NCBI GenBank assembly: GCA_029778565.1
Contig: JAKOQC010000379.1
Location: 1-52,704, forward strand
Direction: 5' to 3'
Length of the DNA stretch: 52,704 bases
From: a bacterium
GTDB lineage: Bacteria; Patescibacteriota; Saccharimonadia; CAILAD01; BJGX01
The translations under genes and the position numbers were made by a program. Under the pieces are notes generated by a model, which made no database searches, was not told where the DNA came from, and saw nothing but the letters and a program-made list of their open reading frames with translations. Positions 23,935 through 32,441 of this stretch are shown here, piece by piece (position 1 is the stretch's first letter; each line of letters begins with the position of its first letter).

Positions 23935-24534
23935 TTAAACATTACGCTGCTTACTTAGCTGTACTCCACGCCGAATTTTACTTATCCGTTCTGGTGAAAG
24001 TCTCTTGCTTTTCATTTGATGAGGTTTGCGTTCAACTACAGGAAAGCTAATTTGAGCCTCTAGAAACTTAATTGTACTAAGCAAATTTTCGTCTTTGGAG
24101 TTTAATAAAAATTCAATCTTATTTCGTGCAGACACCATTGTTGTGTGGTCGCGTTTATCAAAGTAATTACCCATCCAAACAAAAGATACCGGAACGAAAC
24201 GATAAATAAGGTAAATAGCAATATTTCTAGGTTGACTGACTACGTATTGGCGTTTTCTACCAAGTAGATCATCATAAGAAATGCCAAAATGTTTTGCCAC
24301 TAGGTTTAGTATATAGTCAACCTGCCGGGAGACAGTAAGTGGTGCTAAATCTTCAAACGTAACATTAATGTTGACCTGTGCAAGAGCACCTGTTAACTCT
24401 GCTTTTAGTAGCAACATTCTCTCTTGTGTATCAGTTATAGCAATACTAAAAATGTTCTGAATGTCCAATTCAGCAGAGTTAAATATCGCGTAGATCCTTT
24501 TTTTAAGTTGTTCGGTGCAATCCGGCTCTACCAT
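23935..24534 (-). CDS. DnaA domain IV-like DNA-binding protein without AAA+ domain
   Basis: Residues about 85-170 match the C-terminal DNA-binding domain of DnaA: VDYILNLVAKHFGISYDDLLGRKRQ, SQPRNIAIYLIYRF, then FDKRDHTTMVSARNKIEFLL, with the RDHTT signature that contacts DnaA boxes. The preceding ~80 residues contain no Walker motifs, so this is not the initiator itself. AGGAG lies 5 nt before the ATG. It could compete with DnaA at boxes or serve as a transcription factor. It is convergent with nrdAB, and no other replication gene is adjacent. Confidence 0.88.
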   Translation of the reverse strand: MVEPDCTEQLKKRIYAIFNSAELDIQNIFSIAITDTQERMLLLKAELTGALAQVNINVTFEDLAPLTVSRQVDYILNLVAKHFGISYDDLLGRKRQYVVSQPRNIAIYLIYRFVPVSFVWMGNYFDKRDHTTMVSARNKIEFLLNSKDENLLSTIKFLEAQISFPVVERKPHQMKSKRLSPERISKIRRGVQLSKQRNV

Positions 24535-24617
24535 AGCTTCTCCTGCTATTTTGAAGAATAGATCTTAAATAGTATTGCACAAAAATATGAAGGAATAAAA
24601 GCTCAGGCGCTTAGAAT

Positions 24618-26099
24618 TTATAATTGAGAGATAATGGTCTGAATTCTATTGAGCGACTCTTCTTTGCCGAGTGTGGCAAGAATATCAAATAGTCCGGGTG
24701 CTTGCTCACGGCCAGTGAGCGCAATGCGGATAATAGAAAAAAGCTGCCCAGTTTTAATACCGAGTTTTTCAACCAAATCTCTAAGACTTTTTTCTAGGTT
24801 GTCGTGACTAAAACTGTTCTCTTCTAGTATATTAATCGTTTCAGTTAACCAAAGGTTAACGTTAGATTTTGATTCTTTTTTGGTAAGGAGTTGAGTTTCT
24901 ACTTTTGGTGCTTCAAAGAATATCTCCATAACAAACTTGGCTTCATCGAGTCGCTTAAGCCGGTCTTTATCGAGCGTTAAGACTTTTTCGAAGTAGGCCT
25001 GGTCTTTGTACCATTCTTTGGGTACAAATGGTTGTAATTTGTCTGACAGCTCGGTTAGGCTTAGTTGCCGAATGTATTCGCCATTCATCCAGTCGAGCCG
25101 CGTAATGTCGAATACCGCAGGGCTTTTTTGTAATCTATCTAAGCTAAATTTACTAATAAGCTCCTGCAAGGTAAGAACTTCCTGCTCGCTGCCATCATTC
25201 CAGCCAAGTAGTGCTAAGAAATTTATCAAGGCCTCTTGTAGATATCCCTTGGCTTCGTATTCGAGTACGTTAACGTCGCCATCACGCTTGCTAAGCTTCT
25301 TTTTACCATCTAGGCCTAGAATTGGTGGCAAGTGTACAAACTTTGGCTCTTTCCATCCGAGCACTTTATATAGCAATACGTGCTTGGCAGTACTGCTTAA
25401 AAACTCATCACCTCTAATAACATGACTTATCTGCATTAAATGGTCATCAACTACGTTAGCGAAGTTGTAGGTTGGATATCCATCGGCCTTCATAATAATA
25501 AAGTCATCCATGTTTACTAGGGCATCAGAGAATTCACCTCGAATTTCATCGTCCCAATCCACTCTTTCATATAAAAATGAATGTTTTTCTTTCTTGAATT
25601 TATCGCGTATTGCTGCTATATCAATACGAATTGGAAAATTACCCTCAGGTGGTTGTAGTTTGGGGTCATGATACTCGGCTTCCAGATGTTTTGAGTAAAC
25701 AAAGGTTCTACGATTTTTGATTGTTTCCTCTTTCCACGAGTTATATTGCTCAGGAGAAATATAAGAATAATAGGCTAATCCTCCATCAATTAATTCTTTA
25801 GCATATTTTTCATAATGTGGCAGCCGCTCTGATTGAATATACGGACCAACTTCACCGAGTTTTGGTTTGGCTTCGTACCATACACCTTCATCTGGGTGAA
25901 GACCAATCCAGTCAAGACTCTTGATAATTTGTTCTACGCCTTCGGCAACAAAACGTTCTCTGTCGGTGTCTTCAAGGCGTAAAATAAATTCACCATTATT
26001 TGCTTTGGCAAATACATAGTTAAATAGTGCGGTGCGCACTCCACCTATATGCAATAGCCCAGTTGGGCTGGGTGCAAATCGAGTTCTAACTTTATTCAT
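24618..26099 (-). CDS. gltX: Glutamyl-tRNA synthetase
   Basis: A class I synthetase that attaches glutamate to tRNA-Glu. The ATP motif HIGH appears as PSPTGLLHIGGVRTALFNY, and the KMSKS loop as KKLSKRDGDVNVLEY. Between them is YNFANVVDDHLMQISHVIRGDEFLSST, typical of GluRS. The C-terminal anticodon-binding helical domain is complete (GIKTGQLFSIIRIALTGREQAPGLFDIL). It is 493 aa long. No Shine-Dalgarno is present; TGG-TATAAT ends 7 nt before the ATG. It may be non-discriminating, given the archaeal-type AspRS in the same window, but this cannot be decided from sequence alone. Confidence 0.97.
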   Translation of the reverse strand: MNKVRTRFAPSPTGLLHIGGVRTALFNYVFAKANNGEFILRLEDTDRERFVAEGVEQIIKSLDWIGLHPDEGVWYEAKPKLGEVGPYIQSERLPHYEKYAKELIDGGLAYYSYISPEQYNSWKEETIKNRRTFVYSKHLEAEYHDPKLQPPEGNFPIRIDIAAIRDKFKKEKHSFLYERVDWDDEIRGEFSDALVNMDDFIIMKADGYPTYNFANVVDDHLMQISHVIRGDEFLSSTAKHVLLYKVLGWKEPKFVHLPPILGLDGKKKLSKRDGDVNVLEYEAKGYLQEALINFLALLGWNDGSEQEVLTLQELISKFSLDRLQKSPAVFDITRLDWMNGEYIRQLSLTELSDKLQPFVPKEWYKDQAYFEKVLTLDKDRLKRLDEAKFVMEIFFEAPKVETQLLTKKESKSNVNLWLTETINILEENSFSHDNLEKSLRDLVEKLGIKTGQLFSIIRIALTGREQAPGLFDILATLGKEESLNRIQTIISQL

Positions 26100-26106
26100 A
26101 AAGCCA

Positions 26107-26112
26107 ATTATA
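26107..26112 (-). promoter_or_regulatory. Extended -10, leaderless gltX
   Basis: TGG-TATAAT on the minus strand ends 7 nt before the gltX ATG. Confidence 0.7.
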
Positions 26113-26125
26113 CCAGATTGGCAAG

Positions 26126-26464
26126 CTAATCGCTTAACATTTCTTCGGGGGTAATTTCATTCCAATACCCATCAGGCATTTGTCGATAAAAAATAACCTT
26201 TTTACTGGTTTCTTCTGGGTCGTAAATATACTCCACATGATTCGCTGCACCACGGTGGTGATAAATAGTCTTCTTATCGAGAATAGTAGGACTTTCTACG
26301 TTATCAATACGATATTTTGTATTGTCTTTTTCAAATTCAATGCGCTCGATGGTTCGACTAAATTTTGGGTTATCGGGTAATTTCTCGCTAAATTTGTTAC
26401 GCACATCAATCGTATACATATCGTCGATACGCATGGTTAACTCATCCCAGTTTTTCTCATTCAT
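26126..26464 (-). CDS. Hypothetical protein (112 aa)
   Basis: A highly charged soluble protein of mixed helix and strand with no signal peptide and no family I recognise. The ATG overlaps the stop of the zinc-ribbon gene upstream as ATGA, so it is translationally coupled to it and likely works with it. It ends 13 bp before the gltX -10. Confidence 0.65.
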   Translation of the reverse strand: MNEKNWDELTMRIDDMYTIDVRNKFSEKLPDNPKFSRTIERIEFEKDNTKYRIDNVESPTILDKKTIYHHRGAANHVEYIYDPEETSKKVIFYRQMPDGYWNEITPEEMLSD

Positions 26465-28005
26465 AAGCTAGTAGCCATGCGAATAAGTTGATCTTGACTG
26501 AGATTGGTATTATCACCCTCTATTCGGTACCAGGTACCATTGTTCACCCAGCTAGCTTGATTCCCGTAGACATAGATGGTTAACCCGGCTGCTTGTAGTG
26601 AGAGGTATTTGTCAGACTTATTACTTACATAATTTTCTGCCAATGCCTGACTATCCCAATCGGTCTTACTCTGATTGACAGTAGCAGAAGCCCTACCATC
26701 AGCTGAGCTTATCTGGTAAGAGATAGTACCGGGGCTAGAACTGATATTATTAGAAACTTGCCAGCCACTTGGTAAATAACCTGGAATGCTTGCATTAATA
26801 CCGGCTTTAGAACTGGCCACCTTTAAGGCTAAGTTGGGGTAGTTTACTTGCCATACATAAGCTCCTAACAACAGTAACCCGGCCATGGTTAGTGTTACGG
26901 TAGCGGCTTTGGCGCCCTTTTTGCCAAGAGAAGATTTCTTTTTTGGGGGCAGTAATGGCTCATCTGGCAACGAAGGCGTACTTGTGAGTGTAGGTTCTGG
27001 TTGTAAATTTGATTCAGGCTGAACAACACCAGGCGTAACAGTTGAAACCGATGCACTCGCGGAATTGATTGCATCCGGATTTAGTAGGGGCTGGGGTTTT
27101 GGTTGTTGTGTCGCCGCTGGTTGTGTTGTGGCTATCGGCTGAACTGAAGCTGCGACAGGTGCAGGAATAGCACTAGCGGCAGATGTTTGTGCAGCCACTG
27201 GTCGGATGGTATCCATCGGCACAACAACTGGTGCAGGGGCTGGTTTAGTATTTAAGTCTTTTACTGCTGCCGGGCGTTCATTACCTGAGTTGGCTAATTG
27301 ATTAAATTGATCATCAGAAAATACTTCTTCATCTTTACTGTCTAATGAGGCTATCTCATTACCTGGTGAATTCAGACCTGGCGCAACTGAGGATGGTGCA
27401 TTAGTTATTACTGTATCAACCGAATTACTATTTGGTGGTGTTACGCTTGAATTTGGTTGAGGTGTAGGTTGATTATTCTGCGCAACCGGACGAAGATCGG
27501 TAATATTAGTTGATGGCGTGAATTTATTAATAGATGAAGGCGGCGTAGTCATTGATGGTGCCTGCGGAGCGGGTTGCTGTTCTGCCGTAGGCGCTATATT
27601 ATCTGTTGATGGACTAGCGGTGGGGGTTTCGATAATCCATGAACTTGCAGACTGATTCTCATCTGCCGATTGAGTAGATGTGGGAGTATCTGTGGTAGAT
27701 ACCTGATTAGTAGGTTCGACTGGTTTTCCTGAAAGAGTTGCGGTTAAACTATTTACAATATCGTCTCCATCGTTGGTTGAGGTAGTGCCAGTGCCTGTAT
27801 TTGTGGTTGCTACATCTGTGCTTGGTGCCATACCTATACTTGGTGAGTAACTGTGGATTGAAGGATTTGGTGTAGTACCACCATCTATCACTTCATTACC
27901 TACTGCTGAAGCAGTAGCTGTACCACAATTAGCACAAAACGTTTTACCGGCTATGCTAATTTGCTCGCTAGAGCTACAATTTTGACAATTATCTGTACTA
28001 TTCAT
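26461..28005 (-). CDS. Zinc-ribbon membrane protein with DUF4367-like extracellular domain
   Basis: Two CxxC knuckles near the N-terminus (CQNC and CANC) form a short zinc ribbon. About 300 residues of low-complexity Thr/Pro/Ser/Ala/Gln sequence follow, then a basic stop-transfer (KKKSSLGKKGAK) and one membrane helix (TVTLTMAGLLLLGAYVWQV). The C-terminal ~115 residues (GYLPSGWQVSN, SWVNNGTWYRIEGD, LSQDQLIRMATSL) resemble DUF4367, a domain found in anti-sigma-like surface proteins. The zinc ribbon faces the cytoplasm and the C-terminal domain the outside. A TGC-TACAAT promoter lies about 60 nt upstream. I infer a sensor or scaffold role. Confidence 0.75.
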   Translation of the reverse strand: MNSTDNCQNCSSSEQISIAGKTFCANCGTATASAVGNEVIDGGTTPNPSIHSYSPSIGMAPSTDVATTNTGTGTTSTNDGDDIVNSLTATLSGKPVEPTNQVSTTDTPTSTQSADENQSASSWIIETPTASPSTDNIAPTAEQQPAPQAPSMTTPPSSINKFTPSTNITDLRPVAQNNQPTPQPNSSVTPPNSNSVDTVITNAPSSVAPGLNSPGNEIASLDSKDEEVFSDDQFNQLANSGNERPAAVKDLNTKPAPAPVVVPMDTIRPVAAQTSAASAIPAPVAASVQPIATTQPAATQQPKPQPLLNPDAINSASASVSTVTPGVVQPESNLQPEPTLTSTPSLPDEPLLPPKKKSSLGKKGAKAATVTLTMAGLLLLGAYVWQVNYPNLALKVASSKAGINASIPGYLPSGWQVSNNISSSPGTISYQISSADGRASATVNQSKTDWDSQALAENYVSNKSDKYLSLQAAGLTIYVYGNQASWVNNGTWYRIEGDNTNLSQDQLIRMATSL

Positions 28006-28065
28006 TCTTGCTTCTTGCCCTATTCGTTTATAGAATTACAAACTTTACCGTAAGCGGTTATCGTT

Positions 28066-28071
28066 ATTGTA
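28066..28071 (-). promoter_or_regulatory. Extended -10 of the zinc-ribbon gene
   Basis: TGC-TACAAT on the minus strand. Unlike the leaderless cases, the start codon is about 60 nt downstream. Confidence 0.5.
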
Positions 28072-28098
28072 GCAAATATTACTTATGTTTAACAGTTT

Positions 28099-28938
28099 TT
28101 ACTGCTGTTTTGACTGTTTTTTTACTAACCAAACAAATTTAGGAATAGATGACTGTCTGCCTATACGTTTTGGTTGGCGCAAAAGCCGCCACAACCATTC
28201 TGTTCCGCTCTTTTGCATCCATAATGGAGCTCGTTTTATTGGTCCACCCATTTCGCTATAATCAAATGTTCCACCCTCGCCAATCATTACTTTCGCGAGC
28301 TTGTTTTCTCGATTTCTAAACATAAATCGCTCTTGTCGCGGAAATCCCATAGCAACAAATAATACATCGAGTTTTGCTTCGATAATTTCTTTTACTACAT
28401 CACCTTCTTTGTGCTGAGCGACTTCTTCTGGTTCAAAAAATCCTTTCCATGTTTTTACGAATGCTAATTTGGGAAATCTCTTAATTACAGCATTATGTAT
28501 TTCTTCTGGTGAATTAAGACCACCAATAATGCCGATGCGCCATTTATTTTTTTCGGCTAAGGTTAGTAAAGCTTTGGTTTGGGTTACACCAGCCATTTTT
28601 TCTGGTAACACTTGGTTACGCCACTCAGTGTTTTGCAACCAACGCAGACCACTGCGTGGTACTTTTAATGTTTTTTTGGCGGGTTGGCCATATAAAAAAC
28701 TGGCTGCCCACTGCAATGAAACACCATCGGCAATGCACAGATCGGCAGCATTTAGAATATTCTTTATCTCTGGGTTATTTTGAGCAGCGGTAAGAAACTC
28801 GACATAAGGTTTGACTACGATTTTTGAGCGATTTTTGAGTGGTGTATTTACAAACTGCGCAATAGTATTGTTTGCTTCTGTAATGGTGAGCTTATCAACT
28901 TCTACGCCCAGTATGTCTATAGTGTTATTTCTTGTCAT
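28099..28938 (-). CDS. WecG/TagA/CpsF-family glycosyltransferase
   Basis: This family adds an N-acetyl-mannosamine-type sugar to a lipid-linked precursor of wall polymers. The signatures ADLCIADGVSLQWAASF, IGIIGG, VAMGFPRQERFMF and GEGGTFDYSEMGGPIKRAPLWMQKSGTEWLWRL are diagnostic. The basic C-terminal end is typical of membrane targeting. I start at MTRNNTIDILG, 38 codons inside the track ORF, where the family normally begins. TATAAT ends 7 nt before it, inside the last codons of the upstream glycosyltransferase. The two genes overlap by 14 bp. Confidence 0.92.
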   Translation of the reverse strand: MTRNNTIDILGVEVDKLTITEANNTIAQFVNTPLKNRSKIVVKPYVEFLTAAQNNPEIKNILNAADLCIADGVSLQWAASFLYGQPAKKTLKVPRSGLRWLQNTEWRNQVLPEKMAGVTQTKALLTLAEKNKWRIGIIGGLNSPEEIHNAVIKRFPKLAFVKTWKGFFEPEEVAQHKEGDVVKEIIEAKLDVLFVAMGFPRQERFMFRNRENKLAKVMIGEGGTFDYSEMGGPIKRAPLWMQKSGTEWLWRLLRQPKRIGRQSSIPKFVWLVKKQSKQQ

Positions 28939-30055
28939 GATACTGATTATATAATTTTGTAATCTTACTAGGAAATTCCTTTGTAAAACTTTCGGTAGAA
29001 AATTGCTTAGCAGCTGCATGTAATGTCTGCTGAGAGAAAGAAGTATTCGCAAATCTAGTAAGAGCAGACTTTAGCGATTTCGTACTGGGGGTATCAAAAA
29101 AAATACCAGTCTTGTTTTCTTGAATAGTCTCTAATAAGCCACCTGCTTTTAAAGCGATTACTGGAGTGCCGGTAGATAGAGCCTCCACTGGTGCAATACC
29201 AAAATCTTCAATGCTCGGAAATATAAACGCCCTCGCGCCCTGTAATAGTTTAATTTTACGTTCTTCACTTACTCTGCCAACAAATTCAATATTGCTACTG
29301 TTAGTAGCTATTGATTCTAAGCGAGATCTGTCGGGTCCATCCCCTGCAATAATTAATTTCTGACCAGTCTCCATAAACGTACGAATAACAAGCTCGATGT
29401 TTTTATATTGCGAAAGAGTTGAGACACACAAAAAGTATTCTCTGGAGATGGTTTTTTCTGGTAGTGAGTAAATCTTAACTGGTGGATAAACCAATTCGCT
29501 TTCGCGATGATAGTATTTTATAATTCGGCTGCCAATGTAGTGACTTATAGCAATAAAATTATCAACATTTTTTGACTGGTAAAAATCCCAGAGACGCAAT
29601 TTAGAGACTCTACGCGTAATAATAAAGCGGCTAACAGCACCTAGTTTGAAAGGACCAAGCTTTTGTGTATCGAGGTATTTGGGCCAGCTATCCCAGATCA
29701 TCCTGGCTGGACTATAACAATAACTAATATGGCACGTCTTCTCTGGGACAGTAATGTTTTTTACCCATGCGCTCGAAACTGAGATAACTAAGTCGTACCC
29801 AGTAAAGTCCAATGTATTTACCGCCTTTTGAATATGAGACAGTAACAGATAGGGGCGTTTTTTAATAAATTTTGGAAACTTATTGAGAGAACTTGTAAAA
29901 ATGGTACGATTACCAAGATATTGGGAAAATAATTGTTTATTGTAAACCAAACAATATATATCAGCATCAGGGTAAAGTTTAGCAATTTCAAAAAACGTTG
30001 TTTCGCCACCTCCAACTTTTACATTCAACCAGTCGTATACTAAGGCGACTTTCAT
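28925..30055 (-). CDS. GT4-family glycosyltransferase
   Basis: A GT-B fold retaining glycosyltransferase. The N-terminal acceptor half starts VALVYDWLNVKVGGGETTF. The donor half has LIIAGDGPDRSRLE, VEFVGRVSEERKIKLLQGA-like sequence and the nucleotide-sugar motif PSIEDFGIAPVEALSTGTPVIALKAGGLLETI. At 376 aa it is full length. The start overlaps the stop of the O-antigen-ligase-like gene as ATGA. With its neighbours it probably builds a cell-surface glycan; the sugar is unknown. Confidence 0.92.
   Translation of the reverse strand: MKVALVYDWLNVKVGGGETTFFEIAKLYPDADIYCLVYNKQLFSQYLGNRTIFTSSLNKFPKFIKKRPYLLLSHIQKAVNTLDFTGYDLVISVSSAWVKNITVPEKTCHISYCYSPARMIWDSWPKYLDTQKLGPFKLGAVSRFIITRRVSKLRLWDFYQSKNVDNFIAISHYIGSRIIKYYHRESELVYPPVKIYSLPEKTISREYFLCVSTLSQYKNIELVIRTFMETGQKLIIAGDGPDRSRLESIATNSSNIEFVGRVSEERKIKLLQGARAFIFPSIEDFGIAPVEALSTGTPVIALKAGGLLETIQENKTGIFFDTPSTKSLKSALTRFANTSFSQQTLHAAAKQFSTESFTKEFPSKITKLYNQYHDKK
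28946..28951 (-). promoter_or_regulatory. Internal -10, leaderless TagA-like gene
   Basis: TATAAT on the minus strand ends 7 nt before the ATG and lies within the 3' end of the upstream glycosyltransferase gene, so the gene may be expressed both from the operon and alone. Confidence 0.5.
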
Positions 30056-31341
30056 TTATCTCTCCCCTTTATTATTCCCAGCAAACTAAATCCGATTATT
30101 GATAATGTAGAATCTGCTGGAGCATGAAGAAACATTGAGGCAACACCAACTGCGATGAGTATTGCTAGTCCAGCTGATGGCCATATAGGTTCTATACCCT
30201 TGCGGCTTCTCATTTGATAATATTCTCGTCCCAGCAAAGTAAAGTAAGCCAGATAAAGCAACAAACCAAGTATTCCGGTTTCTATGGCGAGTTGAAGATA
30301 CCAATTTTCGGTAATCAGTGGCTTGGCACTATAAAAACTGGCAGGTCCAGCCGAACCAAGTCCATAACCAAATGGCTGTTGTGTTATGGTCGCAACTCCT
30401 CTGCGTTGTGACTCAACTCTCTGCTTATCAGACCCGCTCAGTAGTCCCGTATCACAGCTACCATGAATTAATGGTTTGGGTAATGCATTCACAAACGTAC
30501 ATTGATTTGGTGAGAGAAGTAAAAATAGTAGCCCTGCTAGCACTACAGCAAGACTAGCAAAAGTGGCCAGTCGTAGCTTAGATGGCAACCGGAGTGCTAT
30601 CAATACGGCAATACCAAAGATTAAACCAATCAGTGCACTTCGAGAATATGTTACATAAACACCCAAAGAAAATAGTGTTGCCAAGCATAGATATGTCCAT
30701 TTTTTTTCAAAAATGAAATATCCAAAAGCTATAAGAGCCGGAATAAGCAAGTATGTTCCTAGCTGGTTAGGACCACCAAGGGTGGCAAATGCCCGTACGG
30801 TTGTGGCAGCGGATTCGATATATTGTCCAGCCAAAATAGTGCCACTTGCTCCTTCTGGACCATAGCCAATTCTTAATAGCAAACTAGGATGAAATACATA
30901 GGGCTGTATAATTGCTAAAACCGTAACAATCGCGGCTGGAATAAAGAGTAAATATCTTAGTTTTTTATTATCGAACCCGCTAGAAAATATCTGTGCAATT
31001 GCAAATAACAGCAACGGAAATATATTTGTTTTAAGCCCTACTAAAAAAGCACCTTGGTGAGTGAGGTTTGCAATACTAATCAGCAAACTAAGTCCAACAA
31101 TTCCAAGAGCTAAAGTATTGATGGCATCAAATTTATATAATGATTTATTTTTAAACCAATAGACTAGTGCAGAAATCGACAGTAATACTATTATTATTTC
31201 TTTCCAGGCAGAAATAAGTGTTTTGTGTCCAATAAAATGTGCACTTACGGTAACAAAAAATGCATGAAAGGGCATTAATACAAACAAAGCAGATAATAAT
31301 ATCGTGCTCCACCATGCTATTCGAGAGTATGTGCTAGTCAT
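30052..31341 (-). CDS. O-antigen ligase/polymerase-like membrane protein
   Basis: The protein has ten or more hydrophobic segments. In the large extracytoplasmic loop near the C-terminal half it has the Wzy_C-type region (RRGVATITQQPFGYGLGSAGPASFYS, then ENWYLQLAIETGILGLLLYLAYF), typical of O-antigen ligases and polysaccharide polymerases. These enzymes join lipid-linked glycan units outside the membrane. It starts 3 bp after mreB and overlaps the GT4 gene, so the operon order is mreB, polymerase, GT4, TagA-like. No clear Shine-Dalgarno. Confidence 0.85.
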   Translation of the reverse strand: MTSTYSRIAWWSTILLSALFVLMPFHAFFVTVSAHFIGHKTLISAWKEIIIVLLSISALVYWFKNKSLYKFDAINTLALGIVGLSLLISIANLTHQGAFLVGLKTNIFPLLLFAIAQIFSSGFDNKKLRYLLFIPAAIVTVLAIIQPYVFHPSLLLRIGYGPEGASGTILAGQYIESAATTVRAFATLGGPNQLGTYLLIPALIAFGYFIFEKKWTYLCLATLFSLGVYVTYSRSALIGLIFGIAVLIALRLPSKLRLATFASLAVVLAGLLFLLLSPNQCTFVNALPKPLIHGSCDTGLLSGSDKQRVESQRRGVATITQQPFGYGLGSAGPASFYSAKPLITENWYLQLAIETGILGLLLYLAYFTLLGREYYQMRSRKGIEPIWPSAGLAILIAVGVASMFLHAPADSTLSIIGFSLLGIIKGRDK

Positions 31342-31344
31342 ATG

Positions 31345-32352
31345 TTATCTATTACTTATTACTGAGCGCATATAGTCATCAAGATTTTCTAGGGCTATTC
31401 CTGTACCTTTTGCAACACATAGTAGTGGTTCTTCGGCAACATACGTTGGTACGCCGGTTACTTTTGTCATAAGTTTGTCGATATTTCTTAATAAACTACC
31501 ACCGCCGGTCATAATCATTCCCCGATCAATAATGTCTGATGACAGTTCTGGCGGGGTTTGTTCTAACACTGCCTTTACCGCCAAAATAATATCATCTAGC
31601 CTATCAGAAATAGCAGCGGTTATATCGGTAGAATTTAGCTCTATAGTCTTTGGTAGACCAGCCACCACATCTCGTCCTCTTACCTTCATTTTCATTGGCT
31701 TATCGAGAGGTAAAGCCGAACCAATTTCTTTTTTTATATCTTCTGCGGTTTGAGCACCAACAACTAGACCATATTTTTTGCGGATAAAGTCTGCAATAGC
31801 ACTATCAATTTTTGCACCAGCTACCCGAACACTATGTTCGGCAACGATACCACCAAGGCTTATAATAGCCACTTCGGTAGTTCCCTCACCAATATCGACA
31901 ATCAAATTACCCGCTGGAGCAGCAATAGGAACATTAGCCCCAATAGCAGCTGCGACGGGTGCTCGAATAATGTATACACGCCTAGCACCAGCACTCATAG
32001 CCGCATCAATAACCGCTCGTCGCTCAGTTGATGTTATTCCTGTTGGCACGCTTATCATTAATTCTGGTCTGGTAATACGAACTCGACCAGCAATCTTACC
32101 AATAAGATATTTTAATAAGGCTTGAGTTATCCGATAATCAGCAATCACTCCATCTTTAAATGGACGGCTGGCAGTAATAATATCGGGCGTTCGGCCAAGC
32201 ATTTCTTTTGCCTCATTACCGACAGCAACTATTCTATTATCATCAACACTAACTGCGACAACTGATGGTTCGTTTGCAACAATACCTTTCTTTGGGAGGT
32301 ATACTAAAGTATTGGCTGTGCCCAAATCTATAGCGAGACGTTTTTTTAACAT
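31345..32352 (-). CDS. mreB: Rod-shape determining protein MreB
   Basis: A bacterial actin that organises lateral wall synthesis. The phosphate 1 motif is LAIDLGTANTLVYL, followed by NEPSVVAVSVDD, phosphate 2 LIVDIGEGTTEVAIISLGGIV and the adenosine motif MTGGGSLLRNIDKLM. I start at MLKKRLAIDLG (335 aa), where the family begins; the track adds 15 codons of unrelated sequence. TACAAT ends 7 nt before this ATG and no Shine-Dalgarno exists. Being first in a glycan-assembly operon ties shape control to envelope polymer synthesis. Confidence 0.96.
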   Translation of the reverse strand: MLKKRLAIDLGTANTLVYLPKKGIVANEPSVVAVSVDDNRIVAVGNEAKEMLGRTPDIITASRPFKDGVIADYRITQALLKYLIGKIAGRVRITRPELMISVPTGITSTERRAVIDAAMSAGARRVYIIRAPVAAAIGANVPIAAPAGNLIVDIGEGTTEVAIISLGGIVAEHSVRVAGAKIDSAIADFIRKKYGLVVGAQTAEDIKKEIGSALPLDKPMKMKVRGRDVVAGLPKTIELNSTDITAAISDRLDDIILAVKAVLEQTPPELSSDIIDRGMIMTGGGSLLRNIDKLMTKVTGVPTYVAEEPLLCVAKGTGIALENLDDYMRSVISNR

Positions 32353-32359
32353 AGACTCT

Positions 32360-32365
32360 ATTGTA
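32360..32365 (-). promoter_or_regulatory. -10 element, leaderless mreB operon
   Basis: TACAAT on the minus strand ends 7 nt before the mreB ATG. Confidence 0.6.
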
Positions 32366-32420
32366 GCTAATAATACACTAAATTTACAGACAGCCACTTA
32401 ACGGTTTTTGCTATGTATTG

Positions 32421-32426
32421 TATAAT
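32421..32426 (+). promoter_or_regulatory. -10 element of the PEGA-domain gene
   Basis: TATAAT ends 15 nt before the ATG, giving a leader of about 8 nt with no ribosome site. It is divergent from mreB. Confidence 0.55.
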
Positions 32427-32441
32427 CATTACTGATTCACT

